Shown in pieces: positions 7,626 through 14,845 of a stretch of DNA of 64,000 nucleotides. Position 1 is the first letter of the stretch, and the number at the start of each line of letters is the position of its first letter. Below the pieces are notes generated by a model. It searched no databases and was not told the DNA's origin. It saw only the letters and a list, made by a program, of their open reading frames with translations. This stretch comes from Halomontanus rarus (lineage in GTDB: Archaea; Halobacteriota; Halobacteria; Halobacteriales; Natrialbaceae). The stretch lies in NCBI RefSeq assembly GCF_017357405.1, contig NZ_CP071597.1:3162001-3226000 (forward strand), given 5' to 3'. The position numbers and the translations under genes were made by a program.

Positions 7626-8027
7626 TTAGTACCACGCGACCAGTTCTGCACCGGCCTCGGCGTACTTCCGAAACATTCGTTTGAAGTCCTCGAACTCCTG
7701 CTCATCCCGGAAGCCATGATAGCCACCATGGAATGTCTCCGGCACTTCTGCACGAAACACGATATCCGGGTCAACGTCAACCTCCTTGAGATCGGCCCAC
7801 GTCAACTGGTCAAGCGTCTCTGCGATTTCCGTCACCTGCTCATTGGACAGGTCCTCGTACAGGCTGAAACCGGTGAAGTGCCGCACAAAGACGTTGTATA
7901 CTTTCCCGCGGAAGCTGCCTTCTCCGCTCCCGGACAATAGTCCGCGAGTAAGCCCGAGTTCTTCTTCGAAGTTTGGTTCGTATTCGTCGTCGATATCCCA
8001 AATACAGTCTAAGCCAATTGGTATCAC
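7626..8027 (-). CDS. Conserved-looking operon protein of unknown function
   Basis: A 133-residue acidic protein from GTG 8027 beginning MIPIGLDCIWDIDDEYE. It includes FRGKVYNVFVRHFTGFSLY and a C-terminal helical part, EFEDFKRMFRKYAEAGAELVAWY. A TTG at 8066 would add 13 residues of doubtful sequence, so GTG 8027 is preferred, although neither start has a clear ribosome binding site. It follows the N6-methylase gene in the operon. No family recognised. Confidence 0.55.
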   Translation of the reverse strand: MIPIGLDCIWDIDDEYEPNFEEELGLTRGLLSGSGEGSFRGKVYNVFVRHFTGFSLYEDLSNEQVTEIAETLDQLTWADLKEVDVDPDIVFRAEVPETFHGGYHGFRDEQEFEDFKRMFRKYAEAGAELVAWY

Positions 8028-8076
8028 CTTGGAAATTGCACGGGACCGGGAGCAACCCGGCCACAACCGCGCTACA

Positions 8077-8787
8077 CTACTGGAACTCTGTTAACGCCGC
8101 ATCCCGCAACGTCACATCACTCCCCGCATCAATACTTTCCATTGCGGCATCTCGATTGTTCTCACCAGTGTTACGGTGGCTGGCTGAGTCGGTCGAATCC
8201 GCGAACGGCTCCGCATCCTCCAGCTCGACCATCGTCCCACCGAGCATCGTTCGGCGCGTCCGCCACGTCGCGAAACTCTCCAACGTCAAACTGTCGCCGT
8301 GTACCACCACGCCATCGACGTTGTGCAGCTGGAAGTTCAACGCCGTCATCTTCGCACACGTCGCGTCCTTGTCCATACCCCAGTACTGCGCCGCCGGAAA
8401 CTGCTGCGCGGCCCCGACCAGAAGGCGGCCACTCCCACACGCCGGGTCCTGCACCGTCACCGGATTACCCTGTTCACGTCGCGCCCGGACCGTTGCCGCA
8501 TCAAGACCGTCCAACGCGATCTCGGCGTTCATCCGCGACGCGTTGTGCGGGGTGAAGTATTGGCCGAACGCATCGCTTGCCATCCCATACGTCTCGTAGA
8601 TAACGCCCAGCAGGTCGGCGTTCGTCCGCGGTGTCTGATACCGGAGCGTCGTGAACGCCTGCTTGTACAGGTCGGGTGCTCGCTTCCCATGGGAGCGGTC
8701 GCAGTCGTACTTGTTCACGATGTCAAGGTACGGGTCGTCCCGGCCCTGCAACGCGTACAGCATCAAGTCCAGCCAGTCGGTGAACAC
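8077..8787 (-). CDS. N6-adenine DNA methyltransferase-like protein without visible motif IV
   Basis: A protein of at least 236 residues. FGQYFTPHNASRMNAEI and DPACGSGRLLVGAA are the type I HsdM-like entry and the AdoMet-binding motif I; YWGMDKDATCAKMTALN and VVVHGDSLTL continue the Rossmann core. The catalytic (N/D)PP(F/Y) is absent: after GDSLTL comes ESFATWRTRRTMLGGT. GTG 8787 is the first standard start, but 36 more in-frame codons with normal coding character reach a CTG at 8895, overlapping the previous stop. It may act as a methylase variant or only bind AdoMet/DNA. Confidence 0.7.
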   Translation of the reverse strand: MFTDWLDLMLYALQGRDDPYLDIVNKYDCDRSHGKRAPDLYKQAFTTLRYQTPRTNADLLGVIYETYGMASDAFGQYFTPHNASRMNAEIALDGLDAATVRARREQGNPVTVQDPACGSGRLLVGAAQQFPAAQYWGMDKDATCAKMTALNFQLHNVDGVVVHGDSLTLESFATWRTRRTMLGGTMVELEDAEPFADSTDSASHRNTGENNRDAAMESIDAGSDVTLRDAALTEFQ

Positions 8788-8891
8788 GTCGTACCGGGAC
8801 CAGCCGTACTGTTCGACCGTTTCGAGGCGGTCAAGGATGGGCGCGACCGCGTCCTCGTACCGGTGATAGTCTGGGCCGTAGTTGTCGCCGA

Positions 8892-9455
8892 TCAGTTACC
8901 ACCCTCTTCCTCCCGAGACTCAACGATCTCATCCGGGAGTTCGACGTATCCGTGGGCTGCCAAGGCTTCGACCGTATCCTGTGTCACACCCCACACCGCA
9001 CAGTCCGTAGCTTCGCCGTATTCCTCGCCTCTTGCACGTATTCTGTGGGCGAAAACGGTAGTAGAGTCTACCATCATACCGGGAAGAACGGCTTCCAAAT
9101 CTCTCGGATCAAGCTGCTCCCAGCCAGTCGTAGCCGAGAACACTTCCCAGCAGTGGTGGTTATCACTCAATATCCGGAAACCGGGTTCTCGAAAGCCATG
9201 GTCCTGCCGTAGAGCTTCCCGGTAACATCGCTCATGTGACCGTGGATTCCGAGATAGGAGACTACCGCCGTTGAACCACTCAATTCGGCCGCTATCCTTC
9301 GGCTCGGCCTTACCGCACAACGTACAGACATCGTACCGTGCCTCGCGTTTCTGCCGTTCTATCGCGTCCTCGACCGACCGATCTGTGTCCTCTTCTGCAC
9401 GGGAGGCGGACAGTATGCTATTGGAGTCTCCACCCAGCGTAAGTTGCTTCGCCAT
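8892..9455 (-). CDS. Hypothetical zinc-binding protein between two methylase genes
   Basis: A 187-residue protein from ATG 9455. It has CTLCGKAEPKDSG near residue 44 and a later His/Cys cluster (SHERCYREAL, DNHHCWEVF) that could complete a zinc site in an HNH-like or treble-clef manner; a nuclease role is speculative. GGTGGTG precedes the start, and the ATG overlaps the methyltransferase TGA as TGATG. The C-terminus is helical and acidic, ending EEEGGN. Operon partner of both DNA methylases. Confidence 0.6.
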   Translation of the reverse strand: MAKQLTLGGDSNSILSASRAEEDTDRSVEDAIERQKREARYDVCTLCGKAEPKDSGRIEWFNGGSLLSRNPRSHERCYREALRQDHGFREPGFRILSDNHHCWEVFSATTGWEQLDPRDLEAVLPGMMVDSTTVFAHRIRARGEEYGEATDCAVWGVTQDTVEALAAHGYVELPDEIVESREEEGGN

Positions 9456-10252
9456 CACACACCACCGTTCTGAATTACCTGCTCTAACAGTTCGTCCAGT
9501 GTTTCTGGTTCGTCGTCCCTCGTGAACGCATCAAGGCTCTGCTGTTCGGGATCTTGGAGGTCGTGCTTCTCGCGGAAAAACTCGGGATGATGGACGTTCC
9601 CCGGCTTTGCGCCGATGTGCATTTGCGGGTTCCCGAATGCTGGCATCGCCATCACGTCGATCCGCTTCCCGATGATGAACGTCCGCTTCCGACGTTGCGG
9701 CACACCGTAATCTGCAGCATTGAGGATATCCCATGTAACATCGTACCCGCCCTGCCGGAACTCATCGCACACATTCTGGATGATCTCGCCATCCTCCATC
9801 GTCGCCAATCCCGGCACGTTCTCCATCACGAAGAACACCGGCTTGGCCTGATGCACGACGCGGACCATCTCTCGATATAGCGCGTTCCGTTCATCATCTG
9901 GGTCACGATTCCCTGCCACGGAGAACCCCTGACACGGCGGACCACCGAACACCACTGTAACACCCCCGATACCGACGCCAGCGGCTTCAAGAATCTCCGA
10001 TGTGCTGACCTCACGGATATCCTCCTGGATGATTGTCGGTTCGGCGTGGTCGTCGAAGCAGTCCATATTCAGCCGCAGTGTGTCACAGGCTTCTTTCTCG
10101 TACTCGACCATGACACGGACATCGAACCCGGCCTGTGCGAATCCCAGATCAAAGCCGCCAGCCCCGGAAAACAGGCTGACACCGATCGGCGGGTCGCGGA
10201 AGCCGAGCCGTTCCTTCAGATCCTTTTTGTCGTTGTACCAGAACTGTCCCAT
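9455..10252 (-). CDS. C5-cytosine DNA methyltransferase, short form
   Basis: A 265-residue enzyme transferring methyl groups from AdoMet to C5 of cytosine. Motif I FSGAGGFDLGF (residues 28-38), motif IV GGPPCQGFSVAG with catalytic Cys107, motif VI ENVPGL (144-149) and motif VIII QRRKRTF (186-192) are all present. The protein then ends without the usual large target-recognition region and motifs IX-X (GNAVPP), so it is shorter than the roughly 320-400 residues typical of the family. It lies in the element operon with the N6-type methylase, consistent with self-marking against host restriction. The target sequence is unknown. Confidence 0.9.
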   Translation of the reverse strand: MGQFWYNDKKDLKERLGFRDPPIGVSLFSGAGGFDLGFAQAGFDVRVMVEYEKEACDTLRLNMDCFDDHAEPTIIQEDIREVSTSEILEAAGVGIGGVTVVFGGPPCQGFSVAGNRDPDDERNALYREMVRVVHQAKPVFFVMENVPGLATMEDGEIIQNVCDEFRQGGYDVTWDILNAADYGVPQRRKRTFIIGKRIDVMAMPAFGNPQMHIGAKPGNVHHPEFFREKHDLQDPEQQSLDAFTRDDEPETLDELLEQVIQNGGV

Positions 10253-10272
10253 CAGACTACTGTTCTCGAGAA

Positions 10273-10641
10273 TTATGCACCACCCTCAGCTTCCGGGATA
10301 GGACATACACAGTTCTCCTGACCGCACACCTCACAGGAAGTGACGGTGATTCCGGGGCAGTCGTCGCATGCCAGATCGCCGTCGCTGCGTATGAATGTGT
10401 CAGTGCCACCGCAGTGGACGCAGCGATTCTCGTTGTGTTCAACTGGGTCGCTGTGGAGGGTCATCCGGTAGACGTTGATAGCCGGATTATCGTACTCCTC
10501 ACGCAGCTCGTCCCGCGCATTTAACGCCGTTTTCTTGTCCCGGTGAACGTGATTGTCATTGCCGTCACGACAGAACGTCACCGCCTCACCGCCGAACGCA
10601 GGGTTGTCATTGATGACCGCGTAGTACTCTTCATCCGGCAT
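10273..10641 (-). CDS. Double zinc-finger operon protein
   Basis: A 122-residue protein. The N-terminal 70 residues form an alpha/beta region (VTFCRDGNDNHVHRDKKTALNARDELREEY). The C-terminal part has three Cys pairs: CVHCGGTDTF, CDDCPGITV and CEVCGQENCVCP, enough for one or two zinc sites. It overlaps the upstream 57-residue gene as TAATG and precedes the cytosine methylase by 20 bases. No family was recognised; the composition is typical of haloarchaeal mobile elements. Confidence 0.65.
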   Translation of the reverse strand: MPDEEYYAVINDNPAFGGEAVTFCRDGNDNHVHRDKKTALNARDELREEYDNPAINVYRMTLHSDPVEHNENRCVHCGGTDTFIRSDGDLACDDCPGITVTSCEVCGQENCVCPIPEAEGGA

Positions 10642-10814
10642 TATGCCTCAACCTCCGCGCCGCATTGCTTACACCGCGGCTCCGAGATTGACGGCTCACC
10701 CACACCGCCCTGCCGTATCACTTCACCGCGTTCATTGACGGTAACACGCTTCGCCTGCACGATAGCCTGAACAAACCGTTGGCCACCGCACTCGTTCGGG
10801 CACTCGTACATCAT
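10641..10814 (-). CDS. 57-residue zinc-ribbon microprotein
   Basis: A frame from ATG 10814 (or the adjacent ATG 10811) encodes MMYECPNECGGQRFVQAI, then a basic linker, RCKQCGAEVEA and stop. CPNEC...CKQC is a clear zinc-ribbon pair. GGAGGTGAG is directly upstream; the start overlaps the TGA of the preceding gene and the TAA overlaps the ATG of the next. Double overlap plus a strong binding site make it a confident small gene. Confidence 0.75.
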   Translation of the reverse strand: MMYECPNECGGQRFVQAIVQAKRVTVNERGEVIRQGGVGEPSISEPRCKQCGAEVEA

Positions 10815-11146
10815 GCCTCACCTCCGCGAATCTCTACCGAATTGAACCCAAACGAGGCGGCCATGTAGTACTCGCCGTCAATCTCGACGATGTCACCAAT
10901 CGACATACTCCGGATCTCTTTCTCCAAGAACTCCGGGTCCTCCTGCCGACTCCCACGATTGTAGGCGCGCCATGCGTCTTCCGGGTTGTCCGTCTCGAAC
11001 TCGCCGACCTGCTCATACAGGTCATCAAATTCCTCTTGGTCGAGGGCGACCGGCGTATCATCATGATACTCGTGGAACCGTTCGGTGGCCTCCCCATGTT
11101 CGGTCGGCCCGGTGTGGTGCCACGTGAGATAGTAGATGGTCGCCAT
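10811..11146 (-). CDS. YodL-like small protein
   Basis: A 111-residue protein. The C-terminal RSMSIGDIVEIDGEYYMAASFGFNSVEI matches the pattern of YodL-like domains in plasmid and phage proteins (S-x-S-V/I-G-D-I/V ... G-x-x-Y-x-V/A ... G-F). The N-terminal half (YLTWHHTGPTEHGEATERFHEYHDD) is a small alpha/beta region. The start is ATG 11146, overlapping the previous TGA as TGATG. Such proteins cluster in mobile-element operons; no biochemical role is established. Confidence 0.6.
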   Translation of the reverse strand: MATIYYLTWHHTGPTEHGEATERFHEYHDDTPVALDQEEFDDLYEQVGEFETDNPEDAWRAYNRGSRQEDPEFLEKEIRSMSIGDIVEIDGEYYMAASFGFNSVEIRGGEA

Positions 11147-11367
11147 CACCGACCACCTCCATGTCGTCGCTCCATCTCCTCGATATGAAGCTGCTCTTTG
11201 TCGCCTAAGAGGTCGGTGAGGTTGATGGTCTCGCCCTGCTTGGCGCGGTCCATCGTCTCGGCAACGTTCTGATTGTGTTTCTCGACTTTCTCCTCGAATG
11301 TGTCGCAGTCCGAAAAATCGGCTTTGTTAGTGGGATGTTCGGTATCTTGTCCTGAAATCTGTATCAC
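11146..11367 (-). CDS. First gene of the long leftward operon, unknown small protein
   Basis: A 73-residue, highly charged helical protein starting at GTG 11367 (VIQISGQDTEHPTN) and ending EEMERRHGGGR. A TATA box at 11394-11403 places transcription initiation only a few bases before the GTG, which supports both this start and a nearly leaderless mRNA. Its stop overlaps the next ATG. No domain recognised. Confidence 0.55.
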   Translation of the reverse strand: MIQISGQDTEHPTNKADFSDCDTFEEKVEKHNQNVAETMDRAKQGETINLTDLLGDKEQLHIEEMERRHGGGR

Positions 11368-11393
11368 CGTCTACATCATGTATAGTAACTAAC

Positions 11394-11403
11394 ATTTATA
11401 TAA
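11394..11403 (-). promoter_or_regulatory. TATA box of the leftward operon
   Basis: Reading leftwards, TTATATAAAT is centred about 32 bases upstream of the GTG at 11367, the expected distance for an archaeal TATA box serving a nearly leaderless transcript. The downstream genes to 7086 mostly overlap or are closely spaced. Confidence 0.65.
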
Positions 11404-11643
11404 CCCTAGGTATGCTCAGATAAGAAGGAGATAGAATCCGATCAACAGTATGTAAATCAGCCTTCGCGCCACATACTACCGACTCTACACCAGTATCCGC
11501 ACCAGTACACGATACGAACGTTCGCACACCGATCTCCGTACAGCCAGTACACGAATCAGCCCTCGATCAGCCTTCCCACCACTAACGACTACCGGAGAAA
11601 CCTCCTGTATGCGCGCCGCACTGGAAACAAAGGGGTAGCAGGA
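11404..11643. other. Intergenic region with short repeats upstream of the operon
   Basis: No gene seen. The region is rich in short repeated words: ATCAGCC occurs three times (about 11456, 11545, 11558), CCAGTA occurs four times, and one copy of the 16-base palindromic repeat lies at 11509-11524. It separates the integrase module from the long operon and could hold recombinase arm sites, iterons or operators. Confidence 0.4.
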
Positions 11644-11793
11644 TTACGTATCTGAATCTGCAGCCAATGTGAGCGTGACCGACCCGGTCTCCTGCAACTC
11701 GGCAACCTCATCCGGCGACAACAACACCGGTGCACCTAACGGCTCACCGTTCCGGTCACACCACACATCGATATTATGCTCTCCGACTCTCAT
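11644..11793 (-). CDS. 49-residue protein following the integrase
   Basis: A frame from ATG 11793 encodes MRVGEHNIDVWCDRNGEPLG, then APVLLSPDEVAELQETGS and a short beta-like end. It is 11 bases downstream of the integrase stop, with GGAGGTG directly against the ATG. Composition and codon use look coding. Its place as third gene of the recombination operon recalls small accessory factors of haloarchaeal integrase operons, but a directionality role is inference. Confidence 0.6.
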   Translation of the reverse strand: MRVGEHNIDVWCDRNGEPLGAPVLLSPDEVAELQETGSVTLTLAADSDT

Positions 11794-11804
11794 CACCTCC
11801 ACAA

Positions 11805-12776
11805 CTACACGTTCACAGGTTTCATGATTTCCAGATACCGCTCCCGCACCTTCTCACGCGGGATTTTCGTATACAAGTCCTGAATCTCTTGGTCACTATC
11901 TCCCCGAAGATACGCCACCCAGTGGTCACGCATCGCCGGGTCACTGTTCCGCATCAACGACGTGAAGATGGTCCGATAGTAGTGCGGCACGAACTTGTAG
12001 TGCCACCGCTTCTCAGCCACATCATCCATCACACCGGCCTCAACTGCGGCGTTCCGTACTTCTCGACGTATCCGCTCTTTCCCGATTCGACCACCGCGGT
12101 ACGAGACAAACACGTACTCGCTGTCCCCGTTCTGCATCGCTAACAACCGCTGCAACACATCGATGGTCTCGTCATCTACCGGATTGACCGTCGATTTCCC
12201 ACCCTTCCGGTCTCGGAACCGGACAAAGCCTTTCTCCAGCATCAAATTCTCGCGTTTCAGAGAGAGTACCTCGCCGACCCGTGCACCGGTCTTCGCCATC
12301 ATGACCGCTGCCGCCTTATCTCGTGGATCGGGGATCTGCCAGATAACCTGCTTTCCGTTCTCCCATGTCGCAGTCTCTGGCCGCTCCCGCCGCACCTTCT
12401 CCAACTCCTCCAACACGACAGCGGCCGGATTCCCTCGGATATCAGGGTAGGCGTGCGGCCGCTTCATCGCCCAATCGTAGAAACTGGACAACGACTCCAC
12501 ATACCGGCGTTTCGTGTTCGCCGAGCAGTCACGGGCATCCAAATCCTGCACCCACTGCTCAATATCGCTCACCCGAACCTCGTCTGGGGCTGTGTCCGGG
12601 ATCACTTCATGGAAGAACACTGCTGCGGTGCGGCTGTACGCGTTCAACGTTTTCCGCTTTTTCCCGGTCGAGTTCTTCGATCGCAGCCACTCGTTCACAG
12701 CTTCGTGCTCGTTCTCGAACACTCTCCGCTCCCACAGATCGGCGTCCAGCAAGACCTCGTGCTTCTTCTCTGCCAT
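11805..12776 (-). CDS. Tyrosine recombinase (integrase)
   Basis: A 323-residue site-specific recombinase. The N-terminal SAM-like domain covers about residues 25-110 and the catalytic domain about 140-318. Visible catalytic residues are Arg166 in AKTGARVGEVLSL, a Lys around 191-194 in RDRKGGKS, His265 and Arg268 in PHYYRTIF, and a nucleophile most likely Tyr314 in RERYLEIM (Tyr302 is an alternative). The start is ATG 12776, overlapping the previous stop as TGATG. It is co-transcribed with the RHH protein, and a candidate att core lies just upstream at 13358. Confidence 0.9.
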   Translation of the reverse strand: MAEKKHEVLLDADLWERRVFENEHEAVNEWLRSKNSTGKKRKTLNAYSRTAAVFFHEVIPDTAPDEVRVSDIEQWVQDLDARDCSANTKRRYVESLSSFYDWAMKRPHAYPDIRGNPAAVVLEELEKVRRERPETATWENGKQVIWQIPDPRDKAAAVMMAKTGARVGEVLSLKRENLMLEKGFVRFRDRKGGKSTVNPVDDETIDVLQRLLAMQNGDSEYVFVSYRGGRIGKERIRREVRNAAVEAGVMDDVAEKRWHYKFVPHYYRTIFTSLMRNSDPAMRDHWVAYLRGDSDQEIQDLYTKIPREKVRERYLEIMKPVNV

Positions 12777-13285
12777 CACGCATCACCGTCGACGCGTTTC
12801 CAGCCATGCACCCGGTTGTACTCCACCCGGTTCTCGGCCGCTAAATAGTATAGCTGGTCCTCAACCCGTTTCCGGATCAAGTCATTCAGCGCGCCGGACT
12901 CGACGATTGCCTGTAGGATCTCGTGGAGTGGCTGGAACTGATCGGTCAAGAACTCCTCGAGGAAATCAATGTCATCGATAGCGGGGCGGCCGCCGTGTTT
13001 CTGCTGCTCGCGTTGCAACCGGTCTTTGAGCCGGTCGATTTCTTCCTCTAGTTCTTGGATGCGGCGGTTGGCGTGGCGCGGCCCTGGGATATCGTGATCG
13101 CGGTAGGCCTGAGCCTCCTGGATCAGATCGTACAGGTACTTGTTTCGGCTGCTGTAGCCGTGTTCGTCTGCCTCGGTGCTCCACTGCTCGGCCGTGTTTT
13201 CGTCGACGACGAGGGTGACACGGGTTGAATCAGCAGCGAAGCCGCTGGTCTGTTGCCATTGGGCTTTCTCGGTGTCGTCTGCCAT
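12776..13285 (-). CDS. Ribbon-helix-helix/coiled-coil protein of the integrase operon
   Basis: A 169-residue protein. TRVTLVVDENTAEQWSTEADEHGYSS followed by RNKYLYDLIQEAQA (residues 21-60) has the ribbon-helix-helix pattern. IQELEEEIDRLKDRLQREQQKH (about 75-97) is a coiled coil, and the C-terminal helical region ends VHGWKRVDGDA. GGAGG lies upstream of ATG 13285. It is the first gene of the recombination operon and sits behind a promoter with a 14-base palindrome, so it may repress its own operon and/or act as a recombination architectural factor; both are inference. Confidence 0.7.
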   Translation of the reverse strand: MADDTEKAQWQQTSGFAADSTRVTLVVDENTAEQWSTEADEHGYSSRNKYLYDLIQEAQAYRDHDIPGPRHANRRIQELEEEIDRLKDRLQREQQKHGGRPAIDDIDFLEEFLTDQFQPLHEILQAIVESGALNDLIRKRVEDQLYYLAAENRVEYNRVHGWKRVDGDA

Positions 13286-13322
13286 CTGTGGTCCTCCGAT
13301 TGTGGACCTGCCTTTCGTGACA

Positions 13323-13346
13323 ACTTTTTTATATCATACGTATGAT
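13323..13346 (-). promoter_or_regulatory. Promoter and palindromic operator of the rhh-integrase operon
   Basis: Reading leftwards, ATAAAAAAG (about 13323-13333) is a TATA box some 40 bases before ATG 13285. Directly abutting it upstream is the perfect palindrome ATCATACGTATGAT (13333-13346), where TFB/BRE contacts would fall, so a bound repressor would block initiation. The RHH protein is the obvious candidate ligand. Confidence 0.6.
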
Positions 13347-13357
13347 GTTGTCCCTGT

Positions 13358-13372
13358 GAGTGCCGAGGCCGA
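13358..13372. repeat. Att-like direct repeat, copy 1
   Basis: GAGTGCCGAGGCCGA lies 73 bases upstream of the integrase operon start, at the point where base composition drops to AT-rich. An identical copy is at 16723-16737 and a diverged one at 19756-19768, all in the same orientation. Confidence 0.6.
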
Positions 13373-13528
13373 CGAATTACCGGTACCCGGATGCCGCCTA
13401 TTTTTCGGAGACTCCAAACTGGAGATGGAAAGTACCTGCACGAGTGCGGGGGCCGAACCCTTACAAAGAGTTTGACTTCCATTGAGGATTATTTTATGTG
13501 CCCACCGGTGTCTTCTCTATAGTAGATA

Positions 13529-14281
13529 ATGTCTGGGAATCGGTCAAAAGTAGCGGCCTATTTTGATAACACTGTACTTCCTTCATCTATCAAATTCCTC
13601 GGTATAGCCAGTCGGTTGCGGAATCAGGTAATAGCGACGATCACCCTACTAACGCTGCTCGTCGCAATCTTCCAAGCAGAAGTTCTCACTGCCAATGCCT
13701 TGGAGTACTCAACATCGCGGGCGCTATTAGAATCGCTCCCCAGAGAGGCGAAGATCTTCCTTGCAGCAACGATCGGACCGTTCATCCACCAAGGACCAAG
13801 ACACCTGACTGACAACCTTGGCATCCTACTCGTCGCTGGTGCCTATCTAGAATATCAGTACGACCGTGGCCACCTATACACTTTCTACCTCGGAGTCGGA
13901 TACCTCGCGGCCTGGGCACCGCTGGCTATGGGATCTGTAGGATCGGTTGGAGCAAGCGGAGTTACATTCGGCCTCACGTCTTGGCTACTCGTCCATTCAA
14001 TCAGCCGCCTACTGGAAATGGGATATGATGGCGTGCTTGACTTGAGAGCCCTCCACTTCGCTGCCGTCTTCTTTGGCCTCGTCAAAGCTCAAGAAACGGT
14101 TACAATCCTCAACATGCTGGACGGTGCTGATGACGTCACCCACTTCATAGGTGCCTTCATCGGGCTGTTCCTCGGAATCAAATTCGTACTCGACTACCAC
14201 GATATCAAAATTTGGCGTTCGAGGTCAGTATCTCAGATAGTTACCTTCTATTTTACAGTGTGGGAATATTATCCTTTCTGA
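13529..14281 (+). CDS. Rhomboid-family intramembrane serine protease
   Basis: A 250-residue membrane protease with six or more hydrophobic segments. Diagnostic elements are HLTDNLGILLV (92-102, equivalent to the oxyanion His-Asn region), GASG with catalytic Ser143, and DVTHFIGAFIGLFLG with catalytic His205. All key residues are present, so it should be active in cleaving membrane-anchored substrates. Its stop is 6 bases before the small membrane gene at 14288, so the two form an operon. The gene lies in an AT-rich cargo block between att-like repeats; a link to defence or signalling is inferred from location. Confidence 0.85.
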   Translation: MSGNRSKVAAYFDNTVLPSSIKFLGIASRLRNQVIATITLLTLLVAIFQAEVLTANALEYSTSRALLESLPREAKIFLAATIGPFIHQGPRHLTDNLGILLVAGAYLEYQYDRGHLYTFYLGVGYLAAWAPLAMGSVGSVGASGVTFGLTSWLLVHSISRLLEMGYDGVLDLRALHFAAVFFGLVKAQETVTILNMLDGADDVTHFIGAFIGLFLGIKFVLDYHDIKIWRSRSVSQIVTFYFTVWEYYPF

Positions 14282-14287
14282 TAGACA

Positions 14288-14635
14288 ATGGGCACTGAGA
14301 CTGACCGACTATTCTGGTGGATCTACTGGTTCCTCTTCGAATGGGATCTGAATGCAGTCAAATGGAAGGCGGGAATTACCATCGCCACGATCTGGATCGC
14401 AGACACCTTATTTTTCACTGGATTGATATCCAGCATCTGGCTCGGCATCCTCCTCAGTTTCATCGTCTTGATCGCGCTCATCCCCTCCATACCGACCGCG
14501 GTCGGAGCAGCTGACAAACTTAACCTGATCAACCTCAGTGAGGAGCAGTCAATGGTACGTCGCTTCTTTTCCCTCGTCTTCAGCGACATTACCGAATACG
14601 TCGAGATGATACTCAACTATCTCTTCGGAGACTGA
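14288..14635 (+). CDS. Small membrane protein paired with the rhomboid protease
   Basis: A 115-residue protein with hydrophobic segments at about 8-18 (aromatic-rich), 28-49 and 52-70, followed by a charged end, SEEQSMVRRFFSLVFSDITEYVEMI. No motif recognised. The 6-base spacing after the rhomboid gene implies co-expression; it could be a partner or substrate of the protease. This pairing is not a system I know. Confidence 0.6.
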   Translation: MGTETDRLFWWIYWFLFEWDLNAVKWKAGITIATIWIADTLFFTGLISSIWLGILLSFIVLIALIPSIPTAVGAADKLNLINLSEEQSMVRRFFSLVFSDITEYVEMILNYLFGD

Positions 14636-14817
14636 ACACCTCCCCAGAAACTATCACCGAATATAACGGAATCAGATATACGAATGATGTAGAACGCCTG
14701 TTGAGAGAGTAACCCATTTGTGAGTTGCCACTGTCAGCGAAACTGATAGTGAACTAATCACTTGAGGCTCAATCTCTGCCAATGTTCTTTCTCACTTTCG
14801 AACCGTTTGGGAAAATG

Positions 14818-14826
14818 TTTTATTAA
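14818..14826 (+). promoter_or_regulatory. TATA box for the nuclease-like gene at 14846
   Basis: TTTTATTAA is centred about 24 bases before ATG 14846, so transcription should start at or next to the ATG, giving a leaderless mRNA. This also argues for ATG 14846 against an in-frame start at 14762. Confidence 0.6.
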
Positions 14827-14845
14827 TTCTCCAGAATATACCTTT

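Noticed and set aside
1..13372. Complete provirus
   Set aside because: An integrase, methylases and small operon genes are present, but no capsid, spike, packaging ATPase, terminase or replication protein is recognisable in the window.
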